From contig CBDAOL010000011.1 in assembly GCA_965198045.1 (NCBI GenBank), forward strand, positions 186,001 through 250,000: 64,000 bases of DNA, read 5' to 3'. Within the stretch, counting starts at the first letter, position 1. Every line of letters starts with the position of its first letter. This document shows positions 25,822 through 35,288 of the stretch, piece by piece. The stretch comes from CBDDEC01 sp965198045 (GTDB taxonomy: Bacteria; Chloroflexota; Dehalococcoidia; UBA2979). The position numbers were made by a program, and so were the translations under genes. Under the pieces are notes generated by a model. The model saw only the letters and a program-made list of their open reading frames with translations, made no database searches and had not been told where the DNA came from.

Positions 25822-28800
25822 GTCGCCAGGAACGGGGACAGCTGCGACCCGGCTTCATGGAGAACTGGGACGATTTCGAGCGACGGCGCGAGGAGCTCGA
25901 GGCGGCGATGCCGGCCGATACCATGCGCTCGAAGGCGCCGCGGATGTCGCGCGACTGGGAGTCGCTCACCCCGTTCGACGAGACGACGACGCCCTACGTC
26001 GAGCTGCATCTGCACTCCAGCTACTCGCTCCTCGACGGTGCATCGCGCGTCGACGAGCTGGTATGGAGGGCGAAGGAACTCGGCTACCACGCGCTCGCGC
26101 TCACCGACCACAACGGCATGTTCGGCACGTTGGAGTTCGCCAGCGCGCTGCGCGAAGCGGAGTTGCATTCGATCACCGGCCTCGAGGTCACGGTCGCCGC
26201 GGCGGATGACCCGGAGGCCCCCCGCTCGCACCTGACGCTGCTGTCGGAGAACCGTCGCGGCTACGGCAACCTCTGCCGCCTCGCCAGCATCGCCTACGGC
26301 CTCGGCCTCACCGACCAGCGTGAGAAGCAGGACCGGCGTCGCGACCCCTGGCTCTGGGCCGGCCACCTGCGCGACCACGCCGAGGGCCTGATCGTGCTCA
26401 CCGGTTGCCGCGAGGGCCGCGTGCCCTCGCTGGTGGCGCGTGGCGAACTGCGCGAGGCCCGCGCGGAGCTCGACCAGCTGGTCGACTGGTTCGGCCGCGA
26501 CCAGGTCTTCGTCGAGCTGCAGGACAACCTCGTCTTCGGCGACCGGCCGCGCAACCACGCGCTGGTCGCGCTCGCCGCGGCGGCCGGCGTACAGGTGGTC
26601 GGCACCGGCGACGTGCACTACCACGAGCGTGAGCGGCACCAGCTGCAGGACATCCTCGTCTCGATCAAGCATCGCCAGACCCTCGACGAGAGCCACCGCG
26701 TGCGCCGACCGAATGCGGAGTTCTACCTGCGCTCGCCAGAGGAGCAGGCGCGGCGCTTCGCTGCCTACCACCCCCAGGCCGCCGCCAACTCCGTGCGCAT
26801 CGCCGCTCGCTGCACGTTCGACCTGACCGAGGACCTGGGCTACAAGCTGCCGGCCCCGCCGATGCCCGCAGGCATGACGCCGCTCAGACGCCTCGAGCAG
26901 CTCTGCCGCGAGCGCATCGGCATGCGCTACCAGGATGTCGACGAGCTGCAGGAGGCGGAGCAGCGGTTGATCGAGGAGCTGCGGCTGATCAAGAAGCACG
27001 ACCTGGCCGGCTTCTTCCTCGTCTACCACGAGATCTTCGAGCTGGCGGAGGAGGTGGCGCTGGAGGTCCGCGGCGCCAGCTCCGCCCGAGGCGTCACCAA
27101 CCTCCCGGTCGGCCGCGGCCGCGGCTCCTCCGTCTCCTCGATCATCTGTTATCTGATCGGGCTGTCGCACATCGACCCGGTGCGCAACCACCTCTTCATC
27201 GGCCGCTTCCTCAACGAGGAGATGCATTCGCTGCCGGACATCGACCTCGACTTCCCGCGCGACATCCGCGCGCGGCTGATCGAGCGCGTCTACGAACGCT
27301 GGGGCAAGGAACACGCGGCGCTGGTGGCGACCCTGCCCACGTTCCGCGTGCGCAGCGCCATCCGCGATGTGGGCATGGCCCTCGGGCTGCCCGCCGCTGA
27401 GCTCGACCGCCTCGCCAAGCGCGCCAACGGCTTCGACATGGCGGCGAGCCTCGCCGAGGACGTGGCGCGCTACCCCGAGTTCGCCGACCGCCTCGACGCC
27501 CGCGGCTGGCGCGACTTCTTCGACATCGTGCAGACGCTCGAAGGCTTCCCGCGCCACCTCTCGCAGCACCCCGGCGGGATGGTGATCTCCAGCGACCCGC
27601 TGATCGATTACGTGCCGTGCCAGCCCGCCGCGTGGGAGGGGCGTTACCTCTGCCACTGGGACAAGGACAGCATCGACGACGCACGCATAGTCAAGATCGA
27701 CTTTCTGGCGCTCGGCATGCTCTCCGCCGTGGAGGAGATGGTGGAGCTGATCGCCAGCGAGCGCGGAGAGCTGGTCGACCTCTCCCGCATCAACTTCGAG
27801 GACGAGGCGATCTATGACGACATCTGCGTTGGCGACACCGTCGGCGTCTTCCAGGTGGAGTCGCGCGCGCAGATCGCGATGCTGCCGCGCACGCGCCCGC
27901 GCAACCTCGAGGACCTCGCCATCGAGGTGGCGATCGTGCGCCCGGGACCGATCGTCGGTGGCGCGGTCAATCCTTACGTGAAGCGCCGCGTGCAGATGCG
28001 GGAGCAGCCCGACTTCGTCCTGGAGATGCCGCACCCGCTGCTCGAAGAACCGCTACGCGAAACCCTGGGCGTCGTCATCTTCCAGGAGCAGGTGCTGATG
28101 GTCGCGGAGGCCATGGGCGGCTTCACCTCGGGCGAAGCAGACCAGTTCCGCCGCGCCATGAGCCGCAGGCGCTCACGCGAGGTGATGGACTCCTACCGCG
28201 AGCGTTTCATGGCCGGCGCCGAGGCGCGCGACGTGCCACTCAGCGTCGCCGAGCGCATCTTCGACAACCTCCTCGGCTTCGCCGAATTCGGCTTCCCGAA
28301 GAGCCACGCGGCCGCCTTTGGGCTGCTCGCCTACCAGTCGACCTGGCTCAAGCACTACTACGCGGCGGAGTTCTACACCGGGCTCTACAACAACCAGCCG
28401 ATGGGCTTCTACCCGCCGCACGTGCTGACCAACGACGCCAAGCGCCACGGCGTGCAGGTGCTGCGCCCTGACGTGAATCTGAGCGACGCCCGCTGCACGG
28501 TCGCTCCGCCCGAGGAGCGCGCCGCGCCCGCCGACGCCGAGGGCGCGCTGCGGGTCGGCCTCGGCTATGTGCAGGGCGTCGGCGAAGCGGGCGGCACCCG
28601 CATCGAGCGGGAGCGCGCGCGGCACGGCGACTACCGCTCGCTGTTCGACTTCGTGCAACGCACCGGCATCGCCCGGCAGGCCACGGCCAACCTGATCCGC
28701 GTCGGCGCCTTCGACGACTTCGGCCTCAACCAGCGCGAGCTGATCTGGCAGCTGGGCCTCCTCGGCGGCGGCATGCAGCGCGCCCTGCTGCGGGAGCACG

Positions 28801-29306
28801 AGGGCCCGCGACAGCCAGAGGCGCGGCAGATGGCCCTCGAGCTGCCGACCGCGCAGGACGAGGTAACGCTGCCCGACTTCGACGCCTACGAGCGCATGGC
28901 CGCCGACTACGAGCTGATCAACCTCTCGCCCGACAGCCACCCGATGCAGTTCCTGCGCCCGGCCCTGGGTGAGGGCGTGCGCACCGCCGAACAGCTGCGC
29001 AGCCAGCCCGGCGGCTCACAGATCGACCTCGCCGGCCTCGTCGTCTGCCGCCAGCGCCCGCTCACGGCCAAGGGCATCGTCTTCCTCCTGCTTGAGGACG
29101 AGAGCGGCATGGTCAACGTGCTCGTCAACAAAGACCTGGCCGAACGCGAACGCCTGCTCATGCGCACCGCCGCCTTCATCAAGGTCCGCGGCCGCCTCGA
29201 ACAGGTCGACGCCACCACGGAGCAGCGCACGCTGGTCGCCTACAGCCTCGAAGAGGTGCTCCCCACCACGGCGCTGCGCACGCCGATGGGGAAGGCGTGG
29301 GGGTAG
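25818..29306 (+). CDS. dnaE2: error-prone DNA polymerase III alpha subunit DnaE2
   Basis: C-family polymerase of 1162 residues for damage-induced translesion synthesis. A PHP domain comes first (HLHSSYSLLDGASRVDELV near 63, LTDHNGMFG near 95), then the polymerase core with the catalytic PDIDLDFPRD at about 473-482 and IVRPGPIVGGAVNPYVKRR near 710, FQEQVLMVAEAMGGF near 755, a helix-hairpin-helix, and a C-terminal OB fold (DLAGLVVCRQRPLTAKGIVF). It lacks the beta-clamp tail typical of DnaE1. GTG 25818 overlaps the previous stop; the frame is open further upstream only as overlap. It works with ImuB in the classical imuB-dnaE2 system. Confidence 0.95.
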   Translation: MSRQERGQLRPGFMENWDDFERRREELEAAMPADTMRSKAPRMSRDWESLTPFDETTTPYVELHLHSSYSLLDGASRVDELVWRAKELGYHALALTDHNGMFGTLEFASALREAELHSITGLEVTVAAADDPEAPRSHLTLLSENRRGYGNLCRLASIAYGLGLTDQREKQDRRRDPWLWAGHLRDHAEGLIVLTGCREGRVPSLVARGELREARAELDQLVDWFGRDQVFVELQDNLVFGDRPRNHALVALAAAAGVQVVGTGDVHYHERERHQLQDILVSIKHRQTLDESHRVRRPNAEFYLRSPEEQARRFAAYHPQAAANSVRIAARCTFDLTEDLGYKLPAPPMPAGMTPLRRLEQLCRERIGMRYQDVDELQEAEQRLIEELRLIKKHDLAGFFLVYHEIFELAEEVALEVRGASSARGVTNLPVGRGRGSSVSSIICYLIGLSHIDPVRNHLFIGRFLNEEMHSLPDIDLDFPRDIRARLIERVYERWGKEHAALVATLPTFRVRSAIRDVGMALGLPAAELDRLAKRANGFDMAASLAEDVARYPEFADRLDARGWRDFFDIVQTLEGFPRHLSQHPGGMVISSDPLIDYVPCQPAAWEGRYLCHWDKDSIDDARIVKIDFLALGMLSAVEEMVELIASERGELVDLSRINFEDEAIYDDICVGDTVGVFQVESRAQIAMLPRTRPRNLEDLAIEVAIVRPGPIVGGAVNPYVKRRVQMREQPDFVLEMPHPLLEEPLRETLGVVIFQEQVLMVAEAMGGFTSGEADQFRRAMSRRRSREVMDSYRERFMAGAEARDVPLSVAERIFDNLLGFAEFGFPKSHAAAFGLLAYQSTWLKHYYAAEFYTGLYNNQPMGFYPPHVLTNDAKRHGVQVLRPDVNLSDARCTVAPPEERAAPADAEGALRVGLGYVQGVGEAGGTRIERERARHGDYRSLFDFVQRTGIARQATANLIRVGAFDDFGLNQRELIWQLGLLGGGMQRALLREHEGPRQPEARQMALELPTAQDEVTLPDFDAYERMAADYELINLSPDSHPMQFLRPALGEGVRTAEQLRSQPGGSQIDLAGLVVCRQRPLTAKGIVFLLLEDESGMVNVLVNKDLAERERLLMRTAAFIKVRGRLEQVDATTEQRTLVAYSLEEVLPTTALRTPMGKAWG

Positions 29307-29400
29307 CTATCGCCATCATGGTCGTTGTAGCGACCCACCAGGCGCAGATCCCTCCGGTAGTACCGTAATGCTCGCCACAACTCGCACGAATGGAGCGCTG

Positions 29401-29694
29401 ATGTCTGCCGAAGGTACGTGGAGCCTGAAGATCGAGGCACCCGATGGCGAGGTGCCGGGAACGCTTGAACTCCGCGGCGGTCCTGAGCTCAGCGGCAAGA
29501 TGGCCGCCTCGGTCGGGAGCGTGGATGTCACCGGCTCGCAAGATGGCGACGCGATCGAACTCACTGGCGAGCTCGACACTCCGACCGGGAAGATCGAGCT
29601 GAGGTTCACAGGGACCGTCGGCGACGGCGAGATCGCTGGCGAGGTCCAGTTCGGCCCCTACGCCACCGGCGCCTGGAGCGCGACGCGCGTCTAA
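29401..29694 (+). CDS. small conserved beta-rich protein, unknown function
   Basis: A 97-residue protein with an all-beta pattern of repeating strands (GTWSLKIEAPDGEVPGTLEL, DAIELTGELDTPTGKIELRF, GDGEIAGEVQFGP) ending in GAWSATR. Such small proteins often occur next to metabolic genes without known role. A GGAG site six bases before ATG 29401 supports this start; an in-frame ATG at 29368 would add 11 residues. No signal peptide. Confidence 0.6.
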   Translation: MSAEGTWSLKIEAPDGEVPGTLELRGGPELSGKMAASVGSVDVTGSQDGDAIELTGELDTPTGKIELRFTGTVGDGEIAGEVQFGPYATGAWSATRV

Positions 29695-29855
29695 CGACTG
29701 CCGTTCACACGTCACTGACACGGCCGAGGCGCCGCGCTACCATGGCGCGGCTGCGGCGGGATACAGGCTGTGTACGCACGCTTCGAGCACCCTCGAGGCC
29801 GAGCGTTTCCGTCGCCGAGCCAGAACAAGAGGACGACCCGAGGAGGGATCGCCGT

Positions 29856-30956
29856 ATGCCCCAGACTGCCAAGGGCGCCATCCTGAGCGCGCCACAAACC
29901 GCCATGACGATCGAGGACCTGAGCATCGACGACCCCGCCGCCGGAGAGGCGCGCGTGAAGGTCATCGCCGCCGGTGTCTGCCACTCCGACCTGCACTTCA
30001 TCGAGGGCACCTACCCCACGCGCTTCCCGACCGTGCTCGGGCACGAGGTCGCGGGCGTCGTCGAATCGGTGGGCGTTGGGGTGACGACCGTCGAGCCCGG
30101 CGACCGTGTGATCATCGGCTTCGTGCAGCCCTGTGGGCACTGCTCCTACTGCGACTCCGGCCGCCCCAACCTCTGCAGCACGCCCACGACTGTCCGTCGA
30201 GGCAGGGACAACCCGGCGGTCTCGCTCGGCGATGAAGCCGTCACGCAGATGGCCAACGTCGGCGGGTTCGCCGAGTTCGTACTCACCGCAGCGTCCGGCC
30301 TCGTCAAGATCCCGGACGACATCGGCCTCGACATCGCAGCCCTCGTCGGCTGCTCCGTGATGACGGGCGTCGGCGCCGCGGTGAACACCGCGAAGGTCGA
30401 GCCGGGCACGACCGTGGCCGTGATCGGCGCTGGCGGTGTCGGGCTCAACATCATCCAGGGCGCGCGGCTCGCCGGAGCGCGGCAGATCATTGCCATCGAC
30501 ATGGTCGAGCACAAGCTGAGCATCGCGAAGGACTTCGGCGCGACCGACACCGTCAACGCTGGCGACACGGACGCCGTGGAGGCGGTGCAGCAGCTGACCG
30601 GCGGGGGCGTGGACTACGCGTTCGAGGCGATCGGACTCGCGGCGACGTCCGAGCAGGCCTACAACATGGCGGCCCGCGGTGGCACCGCGGTGATCGTGGG
30701 GATGGTCCCACCGACCGAGCAGATCAAGATCTCGCCACTGATCTGGCTCGAGGAGAAGACGCTCAAGGGCTCGTTCTACGGCTCCGCGCGCTTCCACACC
30801 GACATGCCGCGCATCCTCGACCTGTACAAGCAGGGCAAGCTCGACCTCGACGGCCTCGTCACCAAGCGCTTCGCGCTCGAAGAGATCAACGAGGCGTTCG
30901 AGACGCTGAAGAGCGGCGAAGTGGCACGCTCCGTGCTGGAGATCGGCGCAGAGTAA
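29856..30956 (+). CDS. zinc-dependent alcohol dehydrogenase
   Basis: Medium-chain dehydrogenase of 366 residues. Catalytic zinc ligands are in GVCHSDLHF (Cys), LGHEVAG (His-Glu) and LVGCSVMTGVG (Cys); structural zinc cysteines are CGHCSYCDSGRPNLC. NAD-binding GAGGVGLN lies near residue 185. This group resembles class III and NDMA- or aryl-alcohol-type enzymes. ATG 29856 follows GAGGAGG; the frame opens earlier (29742) but without a ribosome site. A close paralogue lies at 54276. A perfect hairpin follows. Confidence 0.9.
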   Translation: MPQTAKGAILSAPQTAMTIEDLSIDDPAAGEARVKVIAAGVCHSDLHFIEGTYPTRFPTVLGHEVAGVVESVGVGVTTVEPGDRVIIGFVQPCGHCSYCDSGRPNLCSTPTTVRRGRDNPAVSLGDEAVTQMANVGGFAEFVLTAASGLVKIPDDIGLDIAALVGCSVMTGVGAAVNTAKVEPGTTVAVIGAGGVGLNIIQGARLAGARQIIAIDMVEHKLSIAKDFGATDTVNAGDTDAVEAVQQLTGGGVDYAFEAIGLAATSEQAYNMAARGGTAVIVGMVPPTEQIKISPLIWLEEKTLKGSFYGSARFHTDMPRILDLYKQGKLDLDGLVTKRFALEEINEAFETLKSGEVARSVLEIGAE

Positions 30957-30992
30957 CCTCGCGCGCCTCGGGGCGCCCGTCTGTGACACGAA

Positions 30993-31018
30993 CCGGCCGC
31001 CGGGACACTGGCGGCCGG
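30993..31018. terminator. bidirectional GC hairpin between convergent genes
   Basis: Perfect nine-pair stem CCGGCCGCC / GGCGGCCGG with an eight-base loop, between the alcohol dehydrogenase stop (30956) and the convergent small gene's stop (31047). No T-run. Confidence 0.55.
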
Positions 31019-31046
31019 CTGCTAGGAGAGAGGCTGAGCGCGGAGG

Positions 31047-31290
31047 CTACGCCGCGGCCGGTTCCAGTGACGCCTGCTGCACCTCAGGCTGCACGAGGAA
31101 CCAGTAGACGTGCCGCGACTGGTGCTCCTCGAGCTGGCCGCGGTTGAGCAACAGCCGCCGCACCTCGGTCAGCCGTAGCGAGGGGTCGTCGCTGACCCGC
31201 TGCCAGGCGCGCCTCGTCGGGCAATGGCGTGTCCTCGCCGACCGCGATGATCTCGAGTTGGGCCGGGTCGAAGTAGATGCCGGTGTCCAT
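31047..31290 (-). pseudogene. small conserved protein with one frame break
   Basis: Two overlapping frames join to one protein of about 80 residues of unknown function. The N-terminal part (MDTGIYFDPAQLEIIAVGED, then TPLPDEARL) is in one frame from ATG 31290; the C-terminal part (DDPSLRLTEVRRLLLNRGQL, ending in VYWFLVQPEVQQ) is in another that stops at 31047. The switch lies near 31205 in a GC-rich run, and one extra or two missing bases explain it. I do not know the family. Confidence 0.5.
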
Positions 31291-31655
31291 CGGTCGCTCC
31301 GTTTCCGGTGGGCGTACCCATCGTCCCCCGCGGCGGCTCCAGAGGGCAGCTCGCTCGCGGCGTACGGCGGCACGTTAGGCGATCTGCTCGCGGACCTCGA
31401 GGCCCGCGGCGCTGCGACTACGATGTTCACGACTGCTGATGGCCGCGCGCTCGTGCTGGTGGTTGCTGACCTCGGCTTCGTGATCGAGCCGTTCGCTTCG
31501 GCGTACTTTGGCGCGGACCGCGGCTCCGGCTCGTACCTCGACCTGTCGATCCGAGCGGGCACGCTGCTGCTCGTTCGCGCTCGGGCGTAGCAGGAACCAC
31601 GCTCGCGGGCCGCGCGTTCTACCCTCAAGGCGGCGAGTGGGCGACGAGGTGTGCC
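31291..31655 (+). other. gap with a start-less open frame
   Basis: This 365-base gap holds an open frame ending at TAG 31590. Its last 90 codons look protein-like (GDLLADLEARGAATTMF, LVLVVADLGFVIEPFASAYF), but no start codon with a ribosome site precedes it; the first internal ATG is at 31423 and would leave only 55 residues. It may be the rest of a truncated gene or non-coding sequence. Confidence 0.3.
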
Positions 31656-32130
31656 GTGCAGCGCAATCTGAACACATGGGAGCGGGTGGCGGTCGTCGCC
31701 GCATCGCTGGTGCTGCTGTCGATCGTCGCGGCGCTGCTGTCCGACGCCCGTGACGGCGGCGGCACGACGAGCGTCGATCGCGACGACTTCCGTAGCGAGG
31801 CAGCGCCGATCGACCTCGCCGAGCTGCTGATCTCGCCCAACGGCGACGGCGTCGTCGTGATCCACATCCTCGCGGGCATCCCGAGCGGCTGCCACAGCCA
31901 CGACGGCTACGACATCAAGCTGATCGACGCCGCGGCGGGCCGCGTCGCCGTCGATGTCTGGAACCGCATCCCGCTGTCCGACGAGCCGCTGGCGTGCACC
32001 GCCATCTACGGCATGCACGACCTCGTAATTGATCCGCCGCCTGAACTCGACGGCCGCGTGCGCTCCGTCGTCATCAAACGGCGAGGTCACGCTCGACCTC
32101 GAGGAGGGTCCGACGAGCTACCGCCGCTGA
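31656..32130 (+). pseudogene. membrane-anchored protein of unknown function, one extra base near 3' end
   Basis: Starts with GTG 31656 behind a GAGG site. An N-terminal helix (VAVVAASLVLLSIVAALL) anchors a roughly 130-residue domain outside the membrane; visible pieces are NGDGVVVIHILAGIPSGCHS and YDIKLIDAAAGRVAVDVWNR, with two cysteines that could pair. At 32075-32077 an AAA run throws the frame: removing one A restores VVINGEVTLDLEEGPTSYRR and a stop at 32128-32130. With the extra A the frame runs on to 32216 into the next gene. Family not recognised. Confidence 0.6.
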
Positions 32131-32212
32131 CCTCGCTGGGTCGTGCCGCGCGCGCGGGCTACGATGCCGCCACCCCGCAACCCACCGCAGCCGTGTGCCG
32201 AGAGGTCCCGCG

Positions 32213-33109
32213 ATGAACGAGCCCGTCCACCCCGAGCCCGTGGCCGTCCCTGAGGCCGATCGCGACCCCGACCGCCGCTACACGCCCGAGGGCTTCGAGG
32301 TGCCAGCGCCGTCCGACAACGATGTGCTCTACGAGGTCGAGGACGGCATCGCCTGGGTGAGGCTCAACCGACCACTCGTGCTCAACGCCGTCGACTGGTC
32401 GCTGCAACGCGGTCTCGGCCGCGCGGTCGACGCCGTCGAGGGCGACGACACCGTCCGCGCGGTGATCCTGCGCGGCGCCGGCCGCGCCTTCTGTGCCGGG
32501 GGCGACCTGCAGTCCTCGCCGCGCCCGGACGACGGCGTCGACACCCCCGGCACGATGGACCTCGTGCAACGGCTCTGGCACCTGCCGAAGCCGGTCATTG
32601 CCGCCGTGCGAGGCCACGCCGTCGGTCAGGGCGTCGAGATAGCGGGCATGTGCGACATCACCATCGCCGCCGAGGACGCGAAGTTCGGCGAGATCCAGAT
32701 TCGCCACGGCTTCGGCCCGCCGATGCTGATTTCGCCGTTTCTGACCGGCCTCAAGGCCGCCAAGGAACTGATGATGAGCGGCGAGATCTTCGACGCACAG
32801 GAGGCGTTGCGCATGGGCCTCGTCAACCGCGTCGTCCCCACCGACCAGGTCTTCGCGGAGGCGGCGCGGATGGCGCGTCGCTTTGCCTCGCTGCCCCCGA
32901 GCGCGGTCGCCCTCAACAAACTGCTGGTCAACCGCGTCTACGAGCTCGCCGGCATGCGCGAGGCGATGGCGTACCAGGACGACCCCGTCATGCGCGAACT
33001 CTCTGGCGCCACCCGCGGCGACTCCATCTCAGCGGAACGCCTCGCGACGCTGCGCGAGGAGGGCTGGGAGGCGTTCAAGCAGCAGCGCGACGAGGCATTC
33101 CGCGGCTAG
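32213..33109 (+). CDS. enoyl-CoA hydratase/isomerase family protein
   Basis: Crotonase-fold protein of 298 residues acting on an acyl-CoA. Oxyanion-hole segments are AGRAFCAGGDL (about residue 95) and GHAVGQGVEIAGMCDITIA (about 138); the AKFGEIQIRHGFGPPM loop follows, but the two usual catalytic glutamates of hydratase are not both evident, so isomerase, hydratase or hydrolase activity is open. The N-terminal 35 residues are an extra acidic, proline-rich extension. ATG 32213 has a GAGAGG site. Confidence 0.86.
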   Translation: MNEPVHPEPVAVPEADRDPDRRYTPEGFEVPAPSDNDVLYEVEDGIAWVRLNRPLVLNAVDWSLQRGLGRAVDAVEGDDTVRAVILRGAGRAFCAGGDLQSSPRPDDGVDTPGTMDLVQRLWHLPKPVIAAVRGHAVGQGVEIAGMCDITIAAEDAKFGEIQIRHGFGPPMLISPFLTGLKAAKELMMSGEIFDAQEALRMGLVNRVVPTDQVFAEAARMARRFASLPPSAVALNKLLVNRVYELAGMREAMAYQDDPVMRELSGATRGDSISAERLATLREEGWEAFKQQRDEAFRG

Positions 33110-33167
33110 AAACGGGCACGCCTGCGCTCTCTCTGATTTCTATTGACAGATCTCTGATAATCGGAGC

Positions 33168-33664
33168 ATGACCTCGACGGCTGCCAACCAACCCACCTCG
33201 CCCCTGGCCACGGTCGCGGCGTGGCTCGAGTACTCCGGCTACGCCCTGCGTCGCGTCTATGGCGGCCACTGCGTCTTCCGGCACGTCGAACGCGGAACGC
33301 TGGCGACGGCCCCGGCCGAGCCGCGGCCGGAGACCGTCGCCCGACTGATGGCGGAGGTCGAGGGCCTCCCCGCCGCCGCCTCGACGGGTGTCTCCGTGTC
33401 TCCCGAGGTCGACGTCAGCAGGCCGACCTGCTCGCTGCCGCATCGGCGCTGGCCGGCGGCACCTACGATCGCGCGGTCACCCCGCTCGACGGCGGCGGTT
33501 TCCTCGTCGAGGTGGCGCAGTTCGCGGCCGTGCTCGGTCAGGGCGACTCGGTCGCGCACACCCACCAGTCAGCGCAGCTCGCGCTCGTCGCAGTGATCGC
33601 CGTGCTGCTCGAAGACGGCGCACCGGTGCCGGCCCCGCTCGCTGCCGCGCAGCCCGTTCCCTGA
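33168..33664 (+). pseudogene. conserved protein of unknown function, one frame break
   Basis: About 166 residues when two frames are joined. The first part (VAAWLEYSGYALRRVYGGHC and PETVARLMAEVEGLP) is read from ATG 33168; near 33415 a missing base shifts to a second frame with QADLLAAASALAGGTYDRAV, GGGFLVEVAQFAAVLGQGDS and LALVAVIAVLLEDGAPVP, ending at 33664. No known domain is recognised and no signal peptide is present. It stands between the crotonase gene and a convergent zinc-ribbon gene. Confidence 0.5.
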
Positions 33665-33689
33665 CCTCGGTCGGTCTCGGTGAGCGGCG

Positions 33690-34040
33690 CTACCCTGCCC
33701 AGCGTTCGAGCTTGGGCAGCTCCTTGCGCAGCGTCAGGCGCATCTTCCCGACCGCCTGGCCACGCGCCTTGGCGAGGTCTTGCACCGCGACCGAGATGAA
33801 CTCGTCGCTCGTCCCCGCCTCGTGGGCGAAAGCGCCCTCGACGTACCAAGTGCCGCAGTAGTTCTCCGCCTCGGAACCATCGGACTCACTGCCGAAGTCC
33901 TCCGGGCGGCGCATGTGGTACCCGCACGACTGGCAGACGACATCGTCGCGGCCGCTCGCGAAGTCGGTCATGTATTGCCGGTCGCCGCTGCCGCCCTTGG
34001 CCGACGCTGCGTCCTTGCCGCCAGGAGTCCACCGGGTCAT
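33690..34040 (-). CDS. zinc-ribbon protein
   Basis: A 116-residue protein with one putative zinc ribbon: CQSCGYHM about residue 50 and YCGTWYVEGAF about 76 supply three visible cysteines and a histidine. The rest is basic and helical (DLAKARGQAVGKMRLTLRKE). The start ATG at 34040 is preferred; the frame runs further upstream antisense to the UDG gene, which is not credible coding. Function unknown. Confidence 0.6.
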   Translation of the reverse strand: MTRWTPGGKDAASAKGGSGDRQYMTDFASGRDDVVCQSCGYHMRRPEDFGSESDGSEAENYCGTWYVEGAFAHEAGTSDEFISVAVQDLAKARGQAVGKMRLTLRKELPKLERWAG

Positions 34041-34169
34041 CAGAACCGCCCTCGGCTGCCGGCGCATCGGTCGCGGGCCACCCGCTCCGCGCGCTCCGTC
34101 GTATCGTCGCCACGGATAGTAGCGCGCTCCTCCACGTGCGAGGCGCGTCCGAGGAGTGACGAAGGACCG

Positions 34170-34850
34170 ATGACCAACCTCGAGCGAGCAACCTCGGCAC
34201 CCACGATCGAGCCACTGCTCGCGCGCGTCCGCGCCTGCACGAACTGCGTGGATGTGCTCCCGCTCGGCCCCCGCCCCGTCGTGCAGGCGCACGAGGAGGC
34301 GTCGGTGCTGATCGTCGGCCAGGCGCCGGGACGAGCCGTGCACGCCTCCGGCCGCCCCTTCGACGACCCGAGCGGCGAACGCCTGCGCAGCTGGCTCGGC
34401 GTGACCGCCGAGGAGTTCTACGACCCTCGACGCTTCGCCATCATCCCGGTCGGCTTCTGTTACCCCGGCCGCGCCGCCTCCGGCGATGCGCGCCCGCGCC
34501 GCGAGTGCGCCGAGCTCTGGCTCGACGAACTCCTGGCCCACCTGCCGCAGCGCCGGCTGACGCTGCTCCTCGGCGCATACGCGCAGCGGCCCTACCTCGG
34601 ACGCGACGATCGAGGCTCAGTCGGAGCGACCGTTGCCGCCTGGCGTGACTTCGTCGCCCCCGACCGCGAGCAGCCGATGCTGCCGCTGCCGCATCCCTCC
34701 CCGCGCAACGTCCGCTGGTTCCTCGACCACCCCTGGTTCGAGGGCGAGCTGCTCCCGGAACTGCGCCGCCTCCTCGACGCTGCCTCTCGCGACGCCGATG
34801 CGACGCCTATGCGTGACAGCCTTCACGGGCCCTCGACGCGAAGCGAGTAG
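34170..34850 (+). CDS. uracil-DNA glycosylase superfamily protein
   Basis: Protein of 226 residues with the UDG fold, removing uracil or related lesions from DNA. Motif 1 is VGQAPGRAVHASGRPFDDPS (about residues 50-69), and motif 2 is HPSPRN (about 172-177). Only two N-terminal cysteines (CTNC) are present, so the four-cysteine iron-sulfur cluster of family 4 enzymes is not formed in the usual way; this variant also occurs in the YqaJ/SMUG-like small-UDG group. ATG 34170 has GAAGGA upstream. Transcribed divergently from the zinc-ribbon gene. Confidence 0.82.
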   Translation: MTNLERATSAPTIEPLLARVRACTNCVDVLPLGPRPVVQAHEEASVLIVGQAPGRAVHASGRPFDDPSGERLRSWLGVTAEEFYDPRRFAIIPVGFCYPGRAASGDARPRRECAELWLDELLAHLPQRRLTLLLGAYAQRPYLGRDDRGSVGATVAAWRDFVAPDREQPMLPLPHPSPRNVRWFLDHPWFEGELLPELRRLLDAASRDADATPMRDSLHGPSTRSE

Positions 34851-34897
34851 CATCACGCGCGCAATCGAGACAGGAACAAGCGGAGGCGGAGGTATAG

Positions 34898-35194
34898 ATG
34901 CCTAGCTACCTGGCACTGGGCCACTACACAAAGCAGGGCCTGGACACGATGGGTGAACTTGGCGAGCGGCTCGCGGCGTCGAAGCAAGCCATCAGCGACG
35001 CCGGCGGACGGCTGATCTTCTTCTACATGACGTTCGGTCAGTACGACTTCGCCGCGTTGACGGAGATGCCTGACGACGACTCGGCAGCTCGGCTCGCGCT
35101 GATGATCAACCAGCAGGGCAACATCCGCACGGAGACCGTGCGCGCCTTCACCGAAGAGGAAGCGGTCGCCCTCACCAGCTCCGTCGGCGGCTAG
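34898..35194 (+). CDS. GYD domain protein
   Basis: Small protein of 98 residues with the GYD domain (FFYMTFGQYDFAALTEMPDD), a ferredoxin-like alpha/beta fold of unknown function. A strong GGAGGCGGAGG site precedes ATG 34898. It is followed by a hairpin with TTTT. Confidence 0.85.
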   Translation: MPSYLALGHYTKQGLDTMGELGERLAASKQAISDAGGRLIFFYMTFGQYDFAALTEMPDDDSAARLALMINQQGNIRTETVRAFTEEEAVALTSSVGG

Positions 35195-35213
35195 CGCCCT
35201 CGACGCTGCAACG

Positions 35214-35246
35214 AACGGCGGCCCCGGCGCAAAGCTGGGCCGTTTT
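35214..35246 (+). terminator. rho-independent-like terminator after GYD gene
   Basis: Stem AACGG / CCGTT with inner CCC / GGG pairing, ending in TTTT. The preceding bases (CTAGCGCCCTCGACGC) and the CGGCCCCGGCGC core recur at 35966-36010 after the next gene. Confidence 0.6.
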
Positions 35247-35288
35247 CGTACGCCCGGGAACCAGGAGGCCGGACCAGACGTCTCTTAC

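Noticed and set aside
25761..28034. Long open frame antisense to dnaE2 (about 757 codons)
   Set aside because: Mirror of GC-rich codon use in dnaE2; amino-acid make-up is low-complexity and matches no family.
33143..33161. TTGACA followed by GATAAT before the gene at 33168
   Set aside because: Spacing is only seven bases instead of about 17, so it is not a normal promoter.
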